Source: Lentimicrobiaceae bacterium (lineage in GTDB: Bacteria; Bacteroidota; Bacteroidia; Bacteroidales; JAGONC01). From it: 64,000 nucleotides of DNA. The stretch is from contig JAGONC010000003.1 of the NCBI GenBank assembly GCA_017993235.1, forward strand, positions 1-64,000, in the 5' to 3' direction. The notes under the pieces are model-generated. The model was not told where the DNA came from. It did no database searches and saw nothing but the letters and a program-made list of their open reading frames with translations. Positions 23,711-31,624 of the stretch are shown one piece after another. The translations under genes were made by a program, and so were the position numbers. The first letter of the stretch is position 1. Every line of letters starts with the position of its first letter.

Positions 23711-23734
23711 GTTCGAGTCCCCTATGCTCCACCC
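23711..23734 (+). other. attR with 3' fragment of tRNA-Ala
   Basis: The 24-bp copy of the tRNA 3' end, with one mismatch to 14443-14466. The hairpin just after it is probably the original terminator of the tRNA gene, pushed 9.3 kb away by the insertion. Confidence 0.9.
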
Positions 23735-23736
23735 AC

Positions 23737-23757
23737 AACGCCCCTGATCGGGGCGTT
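23737..23757 (+). terminator. Original terminator of tRNA-Ala, now behind attR
   Basis: AACGCCCC / GGGGCGTT is a perfect 8-bp hairpin with a 5-nt loop, 3 bp after attR. The T tract that follows is weak. Confidence 0.7.
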
Positions 23758-23801
23758 GCTCATTTAATAATTCAGTATTCAGTATTTAGGATTTCTCATT
23801 T

Positions 23802-23838
23802 AATTCAGAGATCAAAGATCAGCACTCCTCTGTTCGTA
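23802..23838 (-). repeat. Dispersed intergenic repeat, copy 2
   Basis: The reverse complement matches 1916-1956 in the order TACGAACAGAGGA, GCTGAT, TGATCTCTGAATT, with a handful of differences. Confidence 0.7.
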
Positions 23839-24006
23839 ACTCATAAGTTCATGATCGTCAGCCATTTACGCTCGCTGGCCAGGGCATTCTGAATTCCAGC
23901 ACTTTATCCTGCAGATCCATCGCGATCCACCTCAGAAAGTGCGGGGCTGCTTCCACTTTATTCCTCTTTGCAAGGCTTCTGGATTGGGTATTAGGTGAAG
24001 CGGGTA

Positions 24007-24050
24007 CCTCACCCCCTTCCTCCCCCTCTCCATGATGGTCATATACCTCT
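24007..24050. repeat. CTCACCCC palindrome family, partial copy
   Basis: It has CCTCACCCCCTTCC and CCCTCTCCATGATGG followed by a reduced right side ending in ACCTC. It resembles the left half of 28581-28636. Confidence 0.55.
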
Positions 24051-24053
24051 CCC

Positions 24054-27000
24054 CTACTCGTACTTCACCGGCAACCAGATCTCCACACGCGTGCCGGCAG
24101 GCTGAGCCTTCTCGTCGAAAAGGTCGGTGATATGACAATAGTACCGGGGATGGGAGGGATCGTTGTTCAACAGTGCGATGCGCTCCTCGGAGATCCGGGT
24201 GCCATGGGAACGGTGCTGGGGTTCCTGCAGCGATGAATACCGGGATGCGGCCGCCCTGCCCACACCATCGTCCTCAATGACGAACCGCGACCGTTCATCG
24301 CTGGTGATCCGGCATTCGATCAGTAGCCTCCCCTTGTCCGCTTTGTGACGCAGGCCATGACGAATCGCATTTTCAATGTACGGCTGAAGGATCATTGGTG
24401 GAATCATCACCAGGGAATCGTCCACGCTGTCATCGATTCGGATCTCATCGTCAAACTTGTCTCCGAATCGCATCTTTTCCAGATCCAGGTAGGCGCGTAT
24501 GTAATCCATCTCCTCCGAAAGGCTAATATACTTTTTGGACGCATTATCCAGCGTCAGCCGGATGATGCGGGCAAAATCGGCCAGGTAGCGCAGGGCAGCG
24601 TCCACCTTGTTGCCAAGGATGTAATTCTGGATCGCATTCATGGCATTGAACACGAAATGGGGATTCATCTGGGCCTGTAACGCCTGCATCTCAATCTCCG
24701 CTAACTTCCTGTATAACCCTACCCTTTCCTCCTCCCGCTTCCGAATGAACCGGATCCGAAGTAAATGAAAAACCAGAACCATGAATAGACCGGCAAGTCC
24801 CAGCAGGGTGAAAAACCACCAGGTCCTGAACCAGGGGCGATGGATGGTGAATGAGAACTCAGCCGGAATGAATTCCTGTCCGGAATTCAGATTCTGACCT
24901 TTGACCCTTAAGGTAAATGTGCCTGGCGGAAGATGGGAATATACCGCAGACTGATCCCTGGACAGGGACGACCATTCCTTATCAAATCCCTCCAGAAAAT
25001 ACTGAAACCGGTCCTTACCCGGATTGAACAGATTCCCCGACCGGAAATAAAAGGTCAGGTAATTCTGGTCGTATTTCAGTTGAACCTGTGATCGGGATTT
25101 GGGATAACGGTCTTTTGCTACGGGTAAACCTGTCCAGGGATCCGTGTCCGAATATTCGTTCCAGTCAACCTGCTGGTTAAACAGATCGATCCGGTACAGA
25201 TGAACCGGTATGGGTGAATATTCCAGCTGGTGATAAAGCGGTGCGTTGATCCGGATCAGGTGATCCTGTCCGCCCACCCAGATCATTCCGGCGGTATCCA
25301 TAACCGCATGACGGCCGCTAAAGTCGGTATACCCCTCTTCTTCATCCAACAGGCGCATCTTCAGTTCTCCGGTGGAATACAGGGTATTCAGGTCGATCAC
25401 GTGGATGCCGGTATTGGTCCCTGCCCAGAGGAAATTTTCCTGATCGCACTGCATCCACAGGATCGTGTTTCCGGTCAATTCTTCCAAAGGCTTGATACGG
25501 TAATGCAGCTTGAAGGTATCGTTTTTAAAATCACACACGAGTATCTCGCCGTTGGCTCCTCCTGCCAGAATATTTCCAAGCTGATCCATTTTCAGCTCGT
25601 TGATCACTTTAGGCAGGGTGGTATCGGTCTGGTTAAAAGAAAAGAACCTTCCGTGATCCCTCACGTGCAACCCGGAGATCGTAGCTCCGTACCAGATCTG
25701 CTCCCCTTTCCGAAGCATGCGTTGCGCGGAAACGGGTGAAGGATATTGTCTGCTTGAATAATCGATTCCATTTTCTAACCTGTAGTCCGGATAGATACTC
25801 ACCCCACTCAGCCATTTACCGGCTGTATGTACTGAATCCCTTTCATCGAAAATAAAGCAGGGAGGCACAATTAAGCTTGACAGCTTTAAACGTCCTGACT
25901 CTTGGTCAAGATGAAAAAATCCAAGCCTGTTGCTGATCCATACCTGATCTTTCGAGTCGGAGTCCATATCATAGAAAGTATTGAGCATGAGCTTTACCGC
26001 AGACAAGTAATTTTGAAGGCCATTCATCTTAACATCTTTCATCAGTTCAGGATACTGGTTCTTCCAGAGTCGCATTTGCTCAAGTTTCGATTCTTCCGAG
26101 AGCCCGGCATGGAGTAACGCATTAAGGAACAAATCCTTTCCCCAAAATCTGTAATCCGTTTGTTGTACGAGAAATATCCCATCGTCGGTCAGCATCCATA
26201 AGTGGTCGGGATGTGTATATTTCAGATCATTTACAATGAGATCCTTCAGCCCAAACCAGGCAGCATCACGGTACTCAAACAATTGAGGAGGTACCTTGTA
26301 AAGTCCGTTATCCTGGGATCCGTACCAGATGACATCGGTTTCCTGATCATAATAAATGGAATAACCAGTGCCACTCACAGGCTGGATATGTTCGCTCACA
26401 TGGATCAGGTTCCCTTTTTCTATCTTGAAGAGCCCTTTGTGCTCGGGATTCGTTGCTTTTTCGGTCCAACCCGCCAGCCACAGATCTCCCCTTTTGTCCT
26501 CGGTAATGCCAAAGACCTGTCCCACTCCGCCATATTTTCTTATGCTTCCCTGGCTGGACAGAATAATAGTGTCCTTACCGGGGCCATAAGAGAAGATCGT
26601 ATCATTGGCTGAAGAAACATAACAGGAGCTTATTTCAGGAAATCGGAATGTGTTACTGGAAAGAACATCAAGGACCTCATTTCCGGGCCTGAACCGATAA
26701 TGAACGGCTGAAAAACAGCAAACATATATATCTGTGTCTCCCACAAGGAAATCCGTTACTATAATATTTTCGGGCATTTTCCCGTTCCTGGGATTGAATT
26801 CATGCAATCCGGCAGTGTCATAATGACAGAATTGGTTCTGAGATCCTATCAGCAGGATCTGATGTGTGCTGTCATACTGAAGCACCCTGATCCGCTGGTC
26901 ATAAAGTCCGTTTGACTTATTATAGTTCGTAAACGTGTTGTTATTAAATCTGCTCAGTCCCCCATCATACGTTCCGAACCACATATTGCCCTGGCCGTCC

Positions 27001-27248
27001 TCGGCAATGGCCCACACCCGGTCGCCGGCCAGGCCATGGGACGTGTTGTAGACCCTGAATTTCTTTCCGTCGAACAGGCAGACCCCGGCGTCAGTGCCGA
27101 TCCACATCTGTCCGCGGGAATCTTTGAAAATGCACCGGATCGAATTGCTGGGCAATCCGTCGCGGGTGGAATAGTTCCTGGCATAATAGGTCTGGGCAAT
27201 TGATATGCAGGAAAGCAGTGAAAGGATCAGTAGCAGAAGATTTTTCAT
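24054..27248 (-). CDS. Propeller-type sensor histidine kinase (LytS-like)
   Basis: The product has 1064 residues. A signal peptide (MKNLLLLILSLLSCISIAQ) leads into the periplasmic two-component propeller: repeats such as SNSIRCIFKDSRGQMWIGTDAGV and VWAIAEDGQGNMWFGTYDGGL continue for about 650 residues. A Y_Y_Y-like beta domain follows (YFLEGFDKEWSSLS, HLPPGTFTLRVKG), then one membrane helix (WWFFTLLGLAGLFMVLVFHLL) and a LytS-type His_kinase domain with the phospho-acceptor in QMNPHFVFNAMN and the ATP-site segments LQPYIENAIRHGL and EDDGVGRA. It lies 13 bp downstream of its response regulator. The ligand sensed by the propeller is unknown; relatives sense glycans. Confidence 0.92.
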   Translation of the reverse strand: MKNLLLLILSLLSCISIAQTYYARNYSTRDGLPSNSIRCIFKDSRGQMWIGTDAGVCLFDGKKFRVYNTSHGLAGDRVWAIAEDGQGNMWFGTYDGGLSRFNNNTFTNYNKSNGLYDQRIRVLQYDSTHQILLIGSQNQFCHYDTAGLHEFNPRNGKMPENIIVTDFLVGDTDIYVCCFSAVHYRFRPGNEVLDVLSSNTFRFPEISSCYVSSANDTIFSYGPGKDTIILSSQGSIRKYGGVGQVFGITEDKRGDLWLAGWTEKATNPEHKGLFKIEKGNLIHVSEHIQPVSGTGYSIYYDQETDVIWYGSQDNGLYKVPPQLFEYRDAAWFGLKDLIVNDLKYTHPDHLWMLTDDGIFLVQQTDYRFWGKDLFLNALLHAGLSEESKLEQMRLWKNQYPELMKDVKMNGLQNYLSAVKLMLNTFYDMDSDSKDQVWISNRLGFFHLDQESGRLKLSSLIVPPCFIFDERDSVHTAGKWLSGVSIYPDYRLENGIDYSSRQYPSPVSAQRMLRKGEQIWYGATISGLHVRDHGRFFSFNQTDTTLPKVINELKMDQLGNILAGGANGEILVCDFKNDTFKLHYRIKPLEELTGNTILWMQCDQENFLWAGTNTGIHVIDLNTLYSTGELKMRLLDEEEGYTDFSGRHAVMDTAGMIWVGGQDHLIRINAPLYHQLEYSPIPVHLYRIDLFNQQVDWNEYSDTDPWTGLPVAKDRYPKSRSQVQLKYDQNYLTFYFRSGNLFNPGKDRFQYFLEGFDKEWSSLSRDQSAVYSHLPPGTFTLRVKGQNLNSGQEFIPAEFSFTIHRPWFRTWWFFTLLGLAGLFMVLVFHLLRIRFIRKREEERVGLYRKLAEIEMQALQAQMNPHFVFNAMNAIQNYILGNKVDAALRYLADFARIIRLTLDNASKKYISLSEEMDYIRAYLDLEKMRFGDKFDDEIRIDDSVDDSLVMIPPMILQPYIENAIRHGLRHKADKGRLLIECRITSDERSRFVIEDDGVGRAAASRYSSLQEPQHRSHGTRISEERIALLNNDPSHPRYYCHITDLFDEKAQPAGTRVEIWLPVKYE

Positions 27249-27261
27249 GACCGCTTGCCTG

Positions 27262-28026
27262 TTACTGGGATTGGGATCTTCGCGTCAGCGCCCTGATGAA
27301 CTCTTCATTTCTCCGTGCAGCCACGTCAATGACGGTACCGTCTTCCAGCGTGATCACATGACCATCGGTTTTTTTGTACTTTTTTATGTAATTCAGGTTG
27401 ACCAGATACGATTTATGTACCCGGAAGAAAGTCTCTGAAGGTAGGAGCTCCTGTATGATCTTCAGTGTTTTGGGGACTACGACGACCTCGCGGGTGACCA
27501 GATGGATACGTGTATAGTTTTCATCCGCCTCACAGTACATGATGTCATTGATCCTTTCCATCTGATATCCGGTAAGGGTTGGCAGCGCCACCTTGCTCAT
27601 GATATCAGAGCCCATGCTGAGGTTGGAAAGCAATGTTTCGATCCGGGCCTGCCTCGAGGCGACCTGGATCTTTTTATCCAGTTTCTGGATCGCCTCCTGA
27701 AGATCAGCATAGTTCACCGGTTTGAGAAGATAGTCCAGAGCGGCATGCTTGATGGCGTTGATGGCATATTGCTTATAGGCTGTGGTGAAAATGACCTCAA
27801 ACGTATAATGCTCGAAATAGTCGAACAGCCGGAAGCCGTTCTCGCCCGGCATTTCGATATCCAGGAATACCAGGCCGGGATTGTGTTTATGGATGGCAAA
27901 TACGGCATCCTGAACAGATTCAGCCAGGCAGACCACCTGTAATTTATCTGGAAAATAGCGCTGGATAAGCTTTTCGAGCGCTTCCCGGGCATTGGGTTCA
28001 TCATCAACGATAATGCATGTGGTCAT
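27262..28026 (-). CDS. LytTR-family response regulator
   Basis: The product has 254 residues. The receiver domain has the acidic pocket (CIIVDDEPNARE), phospho-acceptor in LVFLDIEMPGENGF and the switch Thr/Lys region (FTTAYKQYA, LLKPVNYADL). The C-terminal LytTR domain (INDIMYCEADENYTRIHLVT, LPSETFFRVHKSYLVNLNYIKKYKK) binds DNA with beta strands. It precedes the kinase gene in one operon; the pair forms a LytS/LytR-type two-component system. Confidence 0.95.
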   Translation of the reverse strand: MTTCIIVDDEPNAREALEKLIQRYFPDKLQVVCLAESVQDAVFAIHKHNPGLVFLDIEMPGENGFRLFDYFEHYTFEVIFTTAYKQYAINAIKHAALDYLLKPVNYADLQEAIQKLDKKIQVASRQARIETLLSNLSMGSDIMSKVALPTLTGYQMERINDIMYCEADENYTRIHLVTREVVVVPKTLKIIQELLPSETFFRVHKSYLVNLNYIKKYKKTDGHVITLEDGTVIDVAARRNEEFIRALTRRSQSQ

Positions 28027-28142
28027 TCCGGTTCAAACAGGAAACCACAAAGTAATAAAATTAATTCTTAAAAGAGGAAGGAAGTTATTAAAAGGGAAGG
28101 TTTTTGGGATAAGTGTATCGGTTTGATAAATAATCGGGCCAG

Positions 28143-28181
28143 AACATTAAACATTGAACATTGAAAATTGAACATTGAAAA
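28143..28181. repeat. AACATTGAAA word repeat
   Basis: Near-copies of the word ACATTGAAA/ACATTGAAC in tandem, abutting the stop codon of the small gene at 28182. Another member of the word-repeat class. Confidence 0.65.
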
Positions 28182-28514
28182 TTATTCCAGCTCCAGCCTG
28201 CCGGAGGCTGTGGCCACCGCATAGTCTCCCATGGATGTTGCGCTGCGGTAGACCTTTCCGTTGAAAAGGATATCCACGCACACATGTCCGTCTTTATGGC
28301 CGGATTGTGCTGAGCAGTAGATATATATTCCCGGGCAGGCCTTGAATGTCCTGGTCCACCCACCCGGCTGGTTCTTCTCCTGCCGGGCCTTCATTTCGCT
28401 GCATTTGTAAGTGATGTCAAATCCGGAGGGTTCTCCAGTCACCTTCAGGATGACAAATCCTTTTTTGTTCTTTGGTGTGAAGAAACAACGCAAGCGGTAG
28501 AGCGAATTTTTCAT
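28182..28514 (-). CDS. Small beta-sandwich protein, MmpS-like texture
   Basis: The product has 110 residues from ATG 28514 (the open frame extends 14 residues upstream). It is rich in short strands and ends with GKVYRSATSMGDYAVATASGRL, a pattern shared by small secreted MmpS-like domains of this phylum (GK...TATS.G.YA.ATASG). No signal peptide is visible, and the N-terminal half has basic residues and two Cys. The stop lies against a word repeat. I assign no function. Confidence 0.5.
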   Translation of the reverse strand: MKNSLYRLRCFFTPKNKKGFVILKVTGEPSGFDITYKCSEMKARQEKNQPGGWTRTFKACPGIYIYCSAQSGHKDGHVCVDILFNGKVYRSATSMGDYAVATASGRLELE

Positions 28515-28580
28515 GGGAGAGAGTTTGTTCAAAAATAGGAAGAAATTTAATACCAATCAAGAAGGGGATGTTATTTATTT

Positions 28581-28636
28581 ACCTCACCCTCCTGCCCCCC
28601 TCTCCATGGTGGAGAGGGGGAACGGGAGTGAGGTAT
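28581..28636. repeat. CTCACCCC palindrome family, full copy
   Basis: An almost complete palindrome: ACCTCACCC...CCCCTCTCCAT on the left and ATGGTGGAGAGGGGG...GTGAGGT on the right. It lies between divergent genes, 20 bp upstream of the -33 element of the 28713 promoter. Confidence 0.75.
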
Positions 28637-28656
28637 TCTGTTAAAAACCCTTTTAA

Positions 28657-28688
28657 TTTGTTAATAACATGGAAAAGTTATACTTTTG
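28657..28688 (+). promoter_or_regulatory. Consensus promoter of the rpmF-plsX-fabH operon
   Basis: TTTG at 28657-28660, exactly 20 nt, and TACTTTTG at 28681-28688. This is the best match to the Bacteroidetes consensus in the window; transcription would start near 28695, excluding the TTG start at 28686. Confidence 0.85.
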
Positions 28689-28712
28689 CACCCAATTTTT
28701 TGCTCCGGCCGC

Positions 28713-29228
28713 ATGCCGTACCTTGATCATTTTGTGATTCCGTTTTCCGGCCTAAAACCTGGAATACACGCATATCATTTCGTCATCGATGATGAATTTT
28801 TTATGCAGTTCGCGTATTCGGAAATCAAGTCGGGAAAACTGGAGGTGGATCTGGAACTGGAAAAACAGGAATCCATGATGATCCTGCATTTTGCGATCAG
28901 CGGGACGGCGCACGTGATGTGTGATCGGTGCCTGGATTACTATGATCAGCCTGTCAGTGGCACTGAACGACTGATCGTCAAGTTTGGAGAAACCAGCCTG
29001 GAAGAAACGGACGAAATTGTGGTCATACCTGCTACGGAACACCGGATCAACGTGAGCCATTATCTATATGAATATGTACACCTGCTGCTGCCTTATAAAT
29101 GTGTTCATCCCAGCGATGAAGAAGGGAACAGCTTATGTAACCGGGAAGTGACCGGCAGGCTGGAGGAAACCCATGACAAGGAAAAACCGGACGATCCCCG
29201 GTGGGATGCATTAAAGAAATTATTATAA
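28713..29228 (+). CDS. DUF177/YceD-like protein
   Basis: The product has 171 residues. The YceD-like family is linked to 23S rRNA and almost always precedes rpmF, as here. Signs are the N-terminal IPFSGLKPGIHAYHFVIDD, the Cys pair in VMCDRCLDYYDQP, and the segment LLLPYKCVHPSDE. ATG 28713 lies 25 bp after the -7 box. RpmF follows 31 bp later. Confidence 0.9.
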   Translation: MPYLDHFVIPFSGLKPGIHAYHFVIDDEFFMQFAYSEIKSGKLEVDLELEKQESMMILHFAISGTAHVMCDRCLDYYDQPVSGTERLIVKFGETSLEETDEIVVIPATEHRINVSHYLYEYVHLLLPYKCVHPSDEEGNSLCNREVTGRLEETHDKEKPDDPRWDALKKLL

Positions 29229-29259
29229 AATATTGATTTACAATTAAATAAGAAACACA

Positions 29260-29445
29260 ATGGCACATCCGAAACGAAACCATTCCAAAACAAGAAGGGA
29301 CAAAAGAAGAACCCACGATAAAATGACCCCCTCAACCTATACGATTTGCTCAAATTGCGGTGCAACGGTTGTTTACCACAGAGTCTGCCCGGAATGCGGA
29401 TATTATAAAGGTAAGAAAGCCATTGAGAAAGAGACGGCTGTCTGA
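29260..29445 (+). CDS. rpmF: 50S ribosomal protein L32
   Basis: The product has 61 residues, opening MAHPKRNHSKTRRDKRRTHDK, with the zinc-ribbon cysteines CSNCGA and CPECGY. It is a component of the large ribosomal subunit. It stands between the YceD-like gene and plsX, the standard bacterial order that links ribosome and lipid synthesis. Confidence 0.98.
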   Translation: MAHPKRNHSKTRRDKRRTHDKMTPSTYTICSNCGATVVYHRVCPECGYYKGKKAIEKETAV

Positions 29446-29489
29446 TGAACTGATTCCATTTCAATCGTTGATCACCTAACTGGCATAGA

Positions 29490-30446
29490 ATGAAAATTGG
29501 TTTAGATGTCATGGGGGGCGACCGATTCCCCGATGCTACTGTTGGCGGTGCTATTCAGGCATACCGGGAAATGAATCCTGACGACCGGATCGTTCTGATC
29601 GGTGACGAAAGGATTATCCATGATACCCTGGTTCTCAAGGGAGGCGATCCGTCCGTTTTTGAGATCGTTCATGCCTCCGATGTGATCCATATGCACGAAT
29701 CGCCAGCCCGGGCCTTTCTGCAGAAGCCCCATTCCAGCATTTCGGTTGGCTTTAAACTGTTGAAGGATAACCGTATCGATGCATTTGCCAGTGCAGGCAG
29801 CAGCGGTGCCATGATGGTGGGATCCATTTACAGTGTGAACGTGATCCAGGGTATCATCCGTCCGGCCACCACTGCCATCATTCCAAAGGAAAACGGCGGT
29901 GTGACCATACTGCTGGATGTCGGAACCAATCCTGACCTCAAGCCCGATGTCATGTACCAGCTGGGCATCCTCGGTTCGGTATATACAAAATATGTCTACC
30001 ACATCGACAATCCCCGGGTGGGGCTCCTGAATATCGGCGAAGAGGATATCAAGGGTAATCTTCTTTGCCAGTCATCCTTCCAGCTGATGAAGGACAGCCG
30101 GGATTTTCATTTTATCGGCAATGTGGAGGGGAGGGCTCTTTTCAATGACAAGGCCGACGTCGTGGTTTGTGACGGATATACAGGCAATGTCCTCCTGAAG
30201 GCACTGGAGCAGGTCTATTTTCTTATGAAAAAGCGCGGACTGGTGGATGGTTACTTCGAACGGTTCAATTATGAAAATTTCGGAGGAACCCCAATCCTGG
30301 GCATCAATGCTCCCGTGATGGTCGGTCATGGCATTTCCAACGAACGTGCCATCAAAAACATGATCCTTCTGAGTAAAGAAGTCTCCATGGCGAACCTTCC
30401 TGAAAAAATCCGCCATTCCTTGATTGAAATCAGCAACAACACATAA
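29490..30446 (+). CDS. plsX: Phosphate acyltransferase
   Basis: PlsX converts acyl-ACP to acyl-phosphate for phosphatidic acid synthesis. The 318-residue product has the N-terminal IGLDVMGGDRFPDATV, ASAGSSGAMM, LLDVGTNPDLKP, VGLLNIGEEDIKGN and VVCDGYTGNVLLK segments of the family. It lies 44 bp after rpmF and 53 bp before fabH. Confidence 0.97.
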   Translation: MKIGLDVMGGDRFPDATVGGAIQAYREMNPDDRIVLIGDERIIHDTLVLKGGDPSVFEIVHASDVIHMHESPARAFLQKPHSSISVGFKLLKDNRIDAFASAGSSGAMMVGSIYSVNVIQGIIRPATTAIIPKENGGVTILLDVGTNPDLKPDVMYQLGILGSVYTKYVYHIDNPRVGLLNIGEEDIKGNLLCQSSFQLMKDSRDFHFIGNVEGRALFNDKADVVVCDGYTGNVLLKALEQVYFLMKKRGLVDGYFERFNYENFGGTPILGINAPVMVGHGISNERAIKNMILLSKEVSMANLPEKIRHSLIEISNNT

Positions 30447-30499
30447 TTTTTACATTATTTACCTGATCATTCTTTTCTGAACATAAATCCATTGGTATT

Positions 30500-31504
30500 A
30501 TGGGAAAAATTAGAGCAGCGATCACAGGTGTAGGAGCGTATTTACCTGAATACAGACTGACCAATGAGGAATTGAGCCGGATGGTTGACACTACAGATGA
30601 GTGGATCATGGAGCGGATTGGCATCAAGGAACGGAGGATTTTAAAAGATAAGGATAAAGGATCCGCTTTTCTGGGAGCAAAGGCTGTGGAGCAGCTGCTG
30701 CAAAAGACCAACACATCCCCTGAGCAGGTGGATGTGCTGATCTGTGCTACTGTAACCCCGGATATGCAATTTCCGGCCACGGCCAACCTGATCAGCGACA
30801 TGATCGGCATTAAAAACGCCTTCAGCTTTGACCTGGGAGCAGGATGTTCCGGATTTTTATACGCCCTGGAAACCGGGAGCCGCTTTGTCGAAGCCGGCGA
30901 CTATAAGAAAGTGATCATCGTGGGTGCGGAAAAGATGTCGACCATCGTCGATTACACGGACAGAGCTGTATGTCCCATTTTCGGGGATGGAGCCGGAGCA
31001 GTGATGCTGGAACCCACAACCGATGATTACGGGATCCTCGACAGTATTTTGCGAACGGATGGTTCAGGCGCTGTTTACCTGCACCAGAAAGCGGGTGGAT
31101 CGCTCAAACCTGCCTCGCATGAGACCGTTGATGCACGGGAGCATTTTATTTATCAGGAAGGCCGTACTGTTTTCAAATATGCCGTTGCCAACATGGCCGA
31201 TATATCTATAGAGATCATGCAGCGCAATCATATTTCACCCACTGACCTGACCTGGTTCCTGCCTCACCAGGCCAACATGCGCATCATTCAGGCCACAGCC
31301 AACCGGATGGGCATCAGCCGCGAACAGGTGATGATCAACATTGAAAAATTCGGTAACACCACCGCCGCCACTCTTCCCCTGCTACTCTGGGAATGGGAAG
31401 ACCAGCTAAAAAAAGGCGATAACCTGATCCTGGCTACGTTCGGGGCTGGATTCACCTGGGGAGCAATGTATCTGAAGTGGGGTTATAACGCCAACGGGCG
31501 CTAA
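30500..31504 (+). CDS. fabH: 3-oxoacyl-ACP synthase III
   Basis: FabH condenses acetyl-CoA with malonyl-ACP to start fatty acid synthesis. The 334-residue product carries the catalytic triad: Cys in [13 protein letters not shown], His in [11 protein letters not shown] and Asn in [10 protein letters not shown]. It is the last gene of the rpmF operon. The stop codon is followed at once by the CCAAATTCC repeat. Confidence 0.97.
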   Translation: MGKIRAAITGVGAYLPEYRLTNEELSRMVDTTDEWIMERIGIKERRILKDKDKGSAFLGAKAVEQLLQKTNTSPEQVDVLICATVTPDMQFPATANLISDMIGIKNAFSFDLGAGCSGFLYALETGSRFVEAGDYKKVIIVGAEKMSTIVDYTDRAVCPIFGDGAGAVMLEPTTDDYGILDSILRTDGSGAVYLHQKAGGSLKPASHETVDAREHFIYQEGRTVFKYAVANMADISIEIMQRNHISPTDLTWFLPHQANMRIIQATANRMGISREQVMINIEKFGNTTAATLPLLLWEWEDQLKKGDNLILATFGAGFTWGAMYLKWGYNANGR

Positions 31505-31620
31505 AATCCCAAATCCCAGGATCCAAATTCCAAATAAATCTCAAAATCCAAATTCCATGCGTTTTCCGTATGTGATTTGTAATTTGTTTGGAATTTGGGT
31601 CGTGGATTTTGGAACTTTTG
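31503..31620. repeat. CCAAATTCCAAA word repeat, copy 2, inverted pair at a convergent junction
   Basis: Left arm about 31523-31545 and right arm about 31574-31598 share CCAAATTCCAAA in inverted orientation, so the region can fold into a large hairpin between fabH and the PHP gene. The words are those of 14190-14251. Confidence 0.7.
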
Positions 31621-31624
31621 TGCG

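Larger units (their letters stand above)
14443..23734. mobile_element. Integrated element in tRNA-Ala, candidate phage satellite (9.3 kb)
   Basis: The element is bounded by 24-bp att repeats (one mismatch) and ends at a tyrosine integrase. It has two arms: a short plus-strand set of three small genes (15175-16165) and a long minus-strand set (23568 to 16473) in the order integrase, HTH excisionase/AlpA-like, coiled-coil, SF3 helicase, small HTH, terminase-small-subunit-like, tail hub, small protein. There are no relaxase or conjugation genes, and no capsid, portal or large terminase. This layout parallels Gram-negative phage-inducible chromosomal islands (int, alpA, pri-rep, terS). Being an integrative element is nearly certain; being a phage satellite is inference. 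Confidence 0.88.
23735..24053. other. Repeat-rich gap between the element and the kinase gene
   Basis: This 319-bp stretch holds the tRNA terminator, AT-rich TTCAGTATT words, the second copy of the TACGAACAGAGGA repeat (23802-23838, inverted) and a partial copy of the CTCACCCC palindrome family (24007-24050). I find no credible gene. Confidence 0.65.

Noticed and set aside
23932-24138. Minus-strand 68-residue frame between the element and the kinase gene
   Set aside because: It overlaps the kinase C terminus in another frame and passes through a repeat; no support for translation.
26815-26829. A fifth GTGTCA-N3-TGACA-like dyad inside the sensor kinase gene
   Set aside because: It has one arm mismatch, encodes conserved-looking propeller sequence (CHYDTAG) and lies outside the element. 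With one mismatch allowed, a chance match in 64 kb is plausible.
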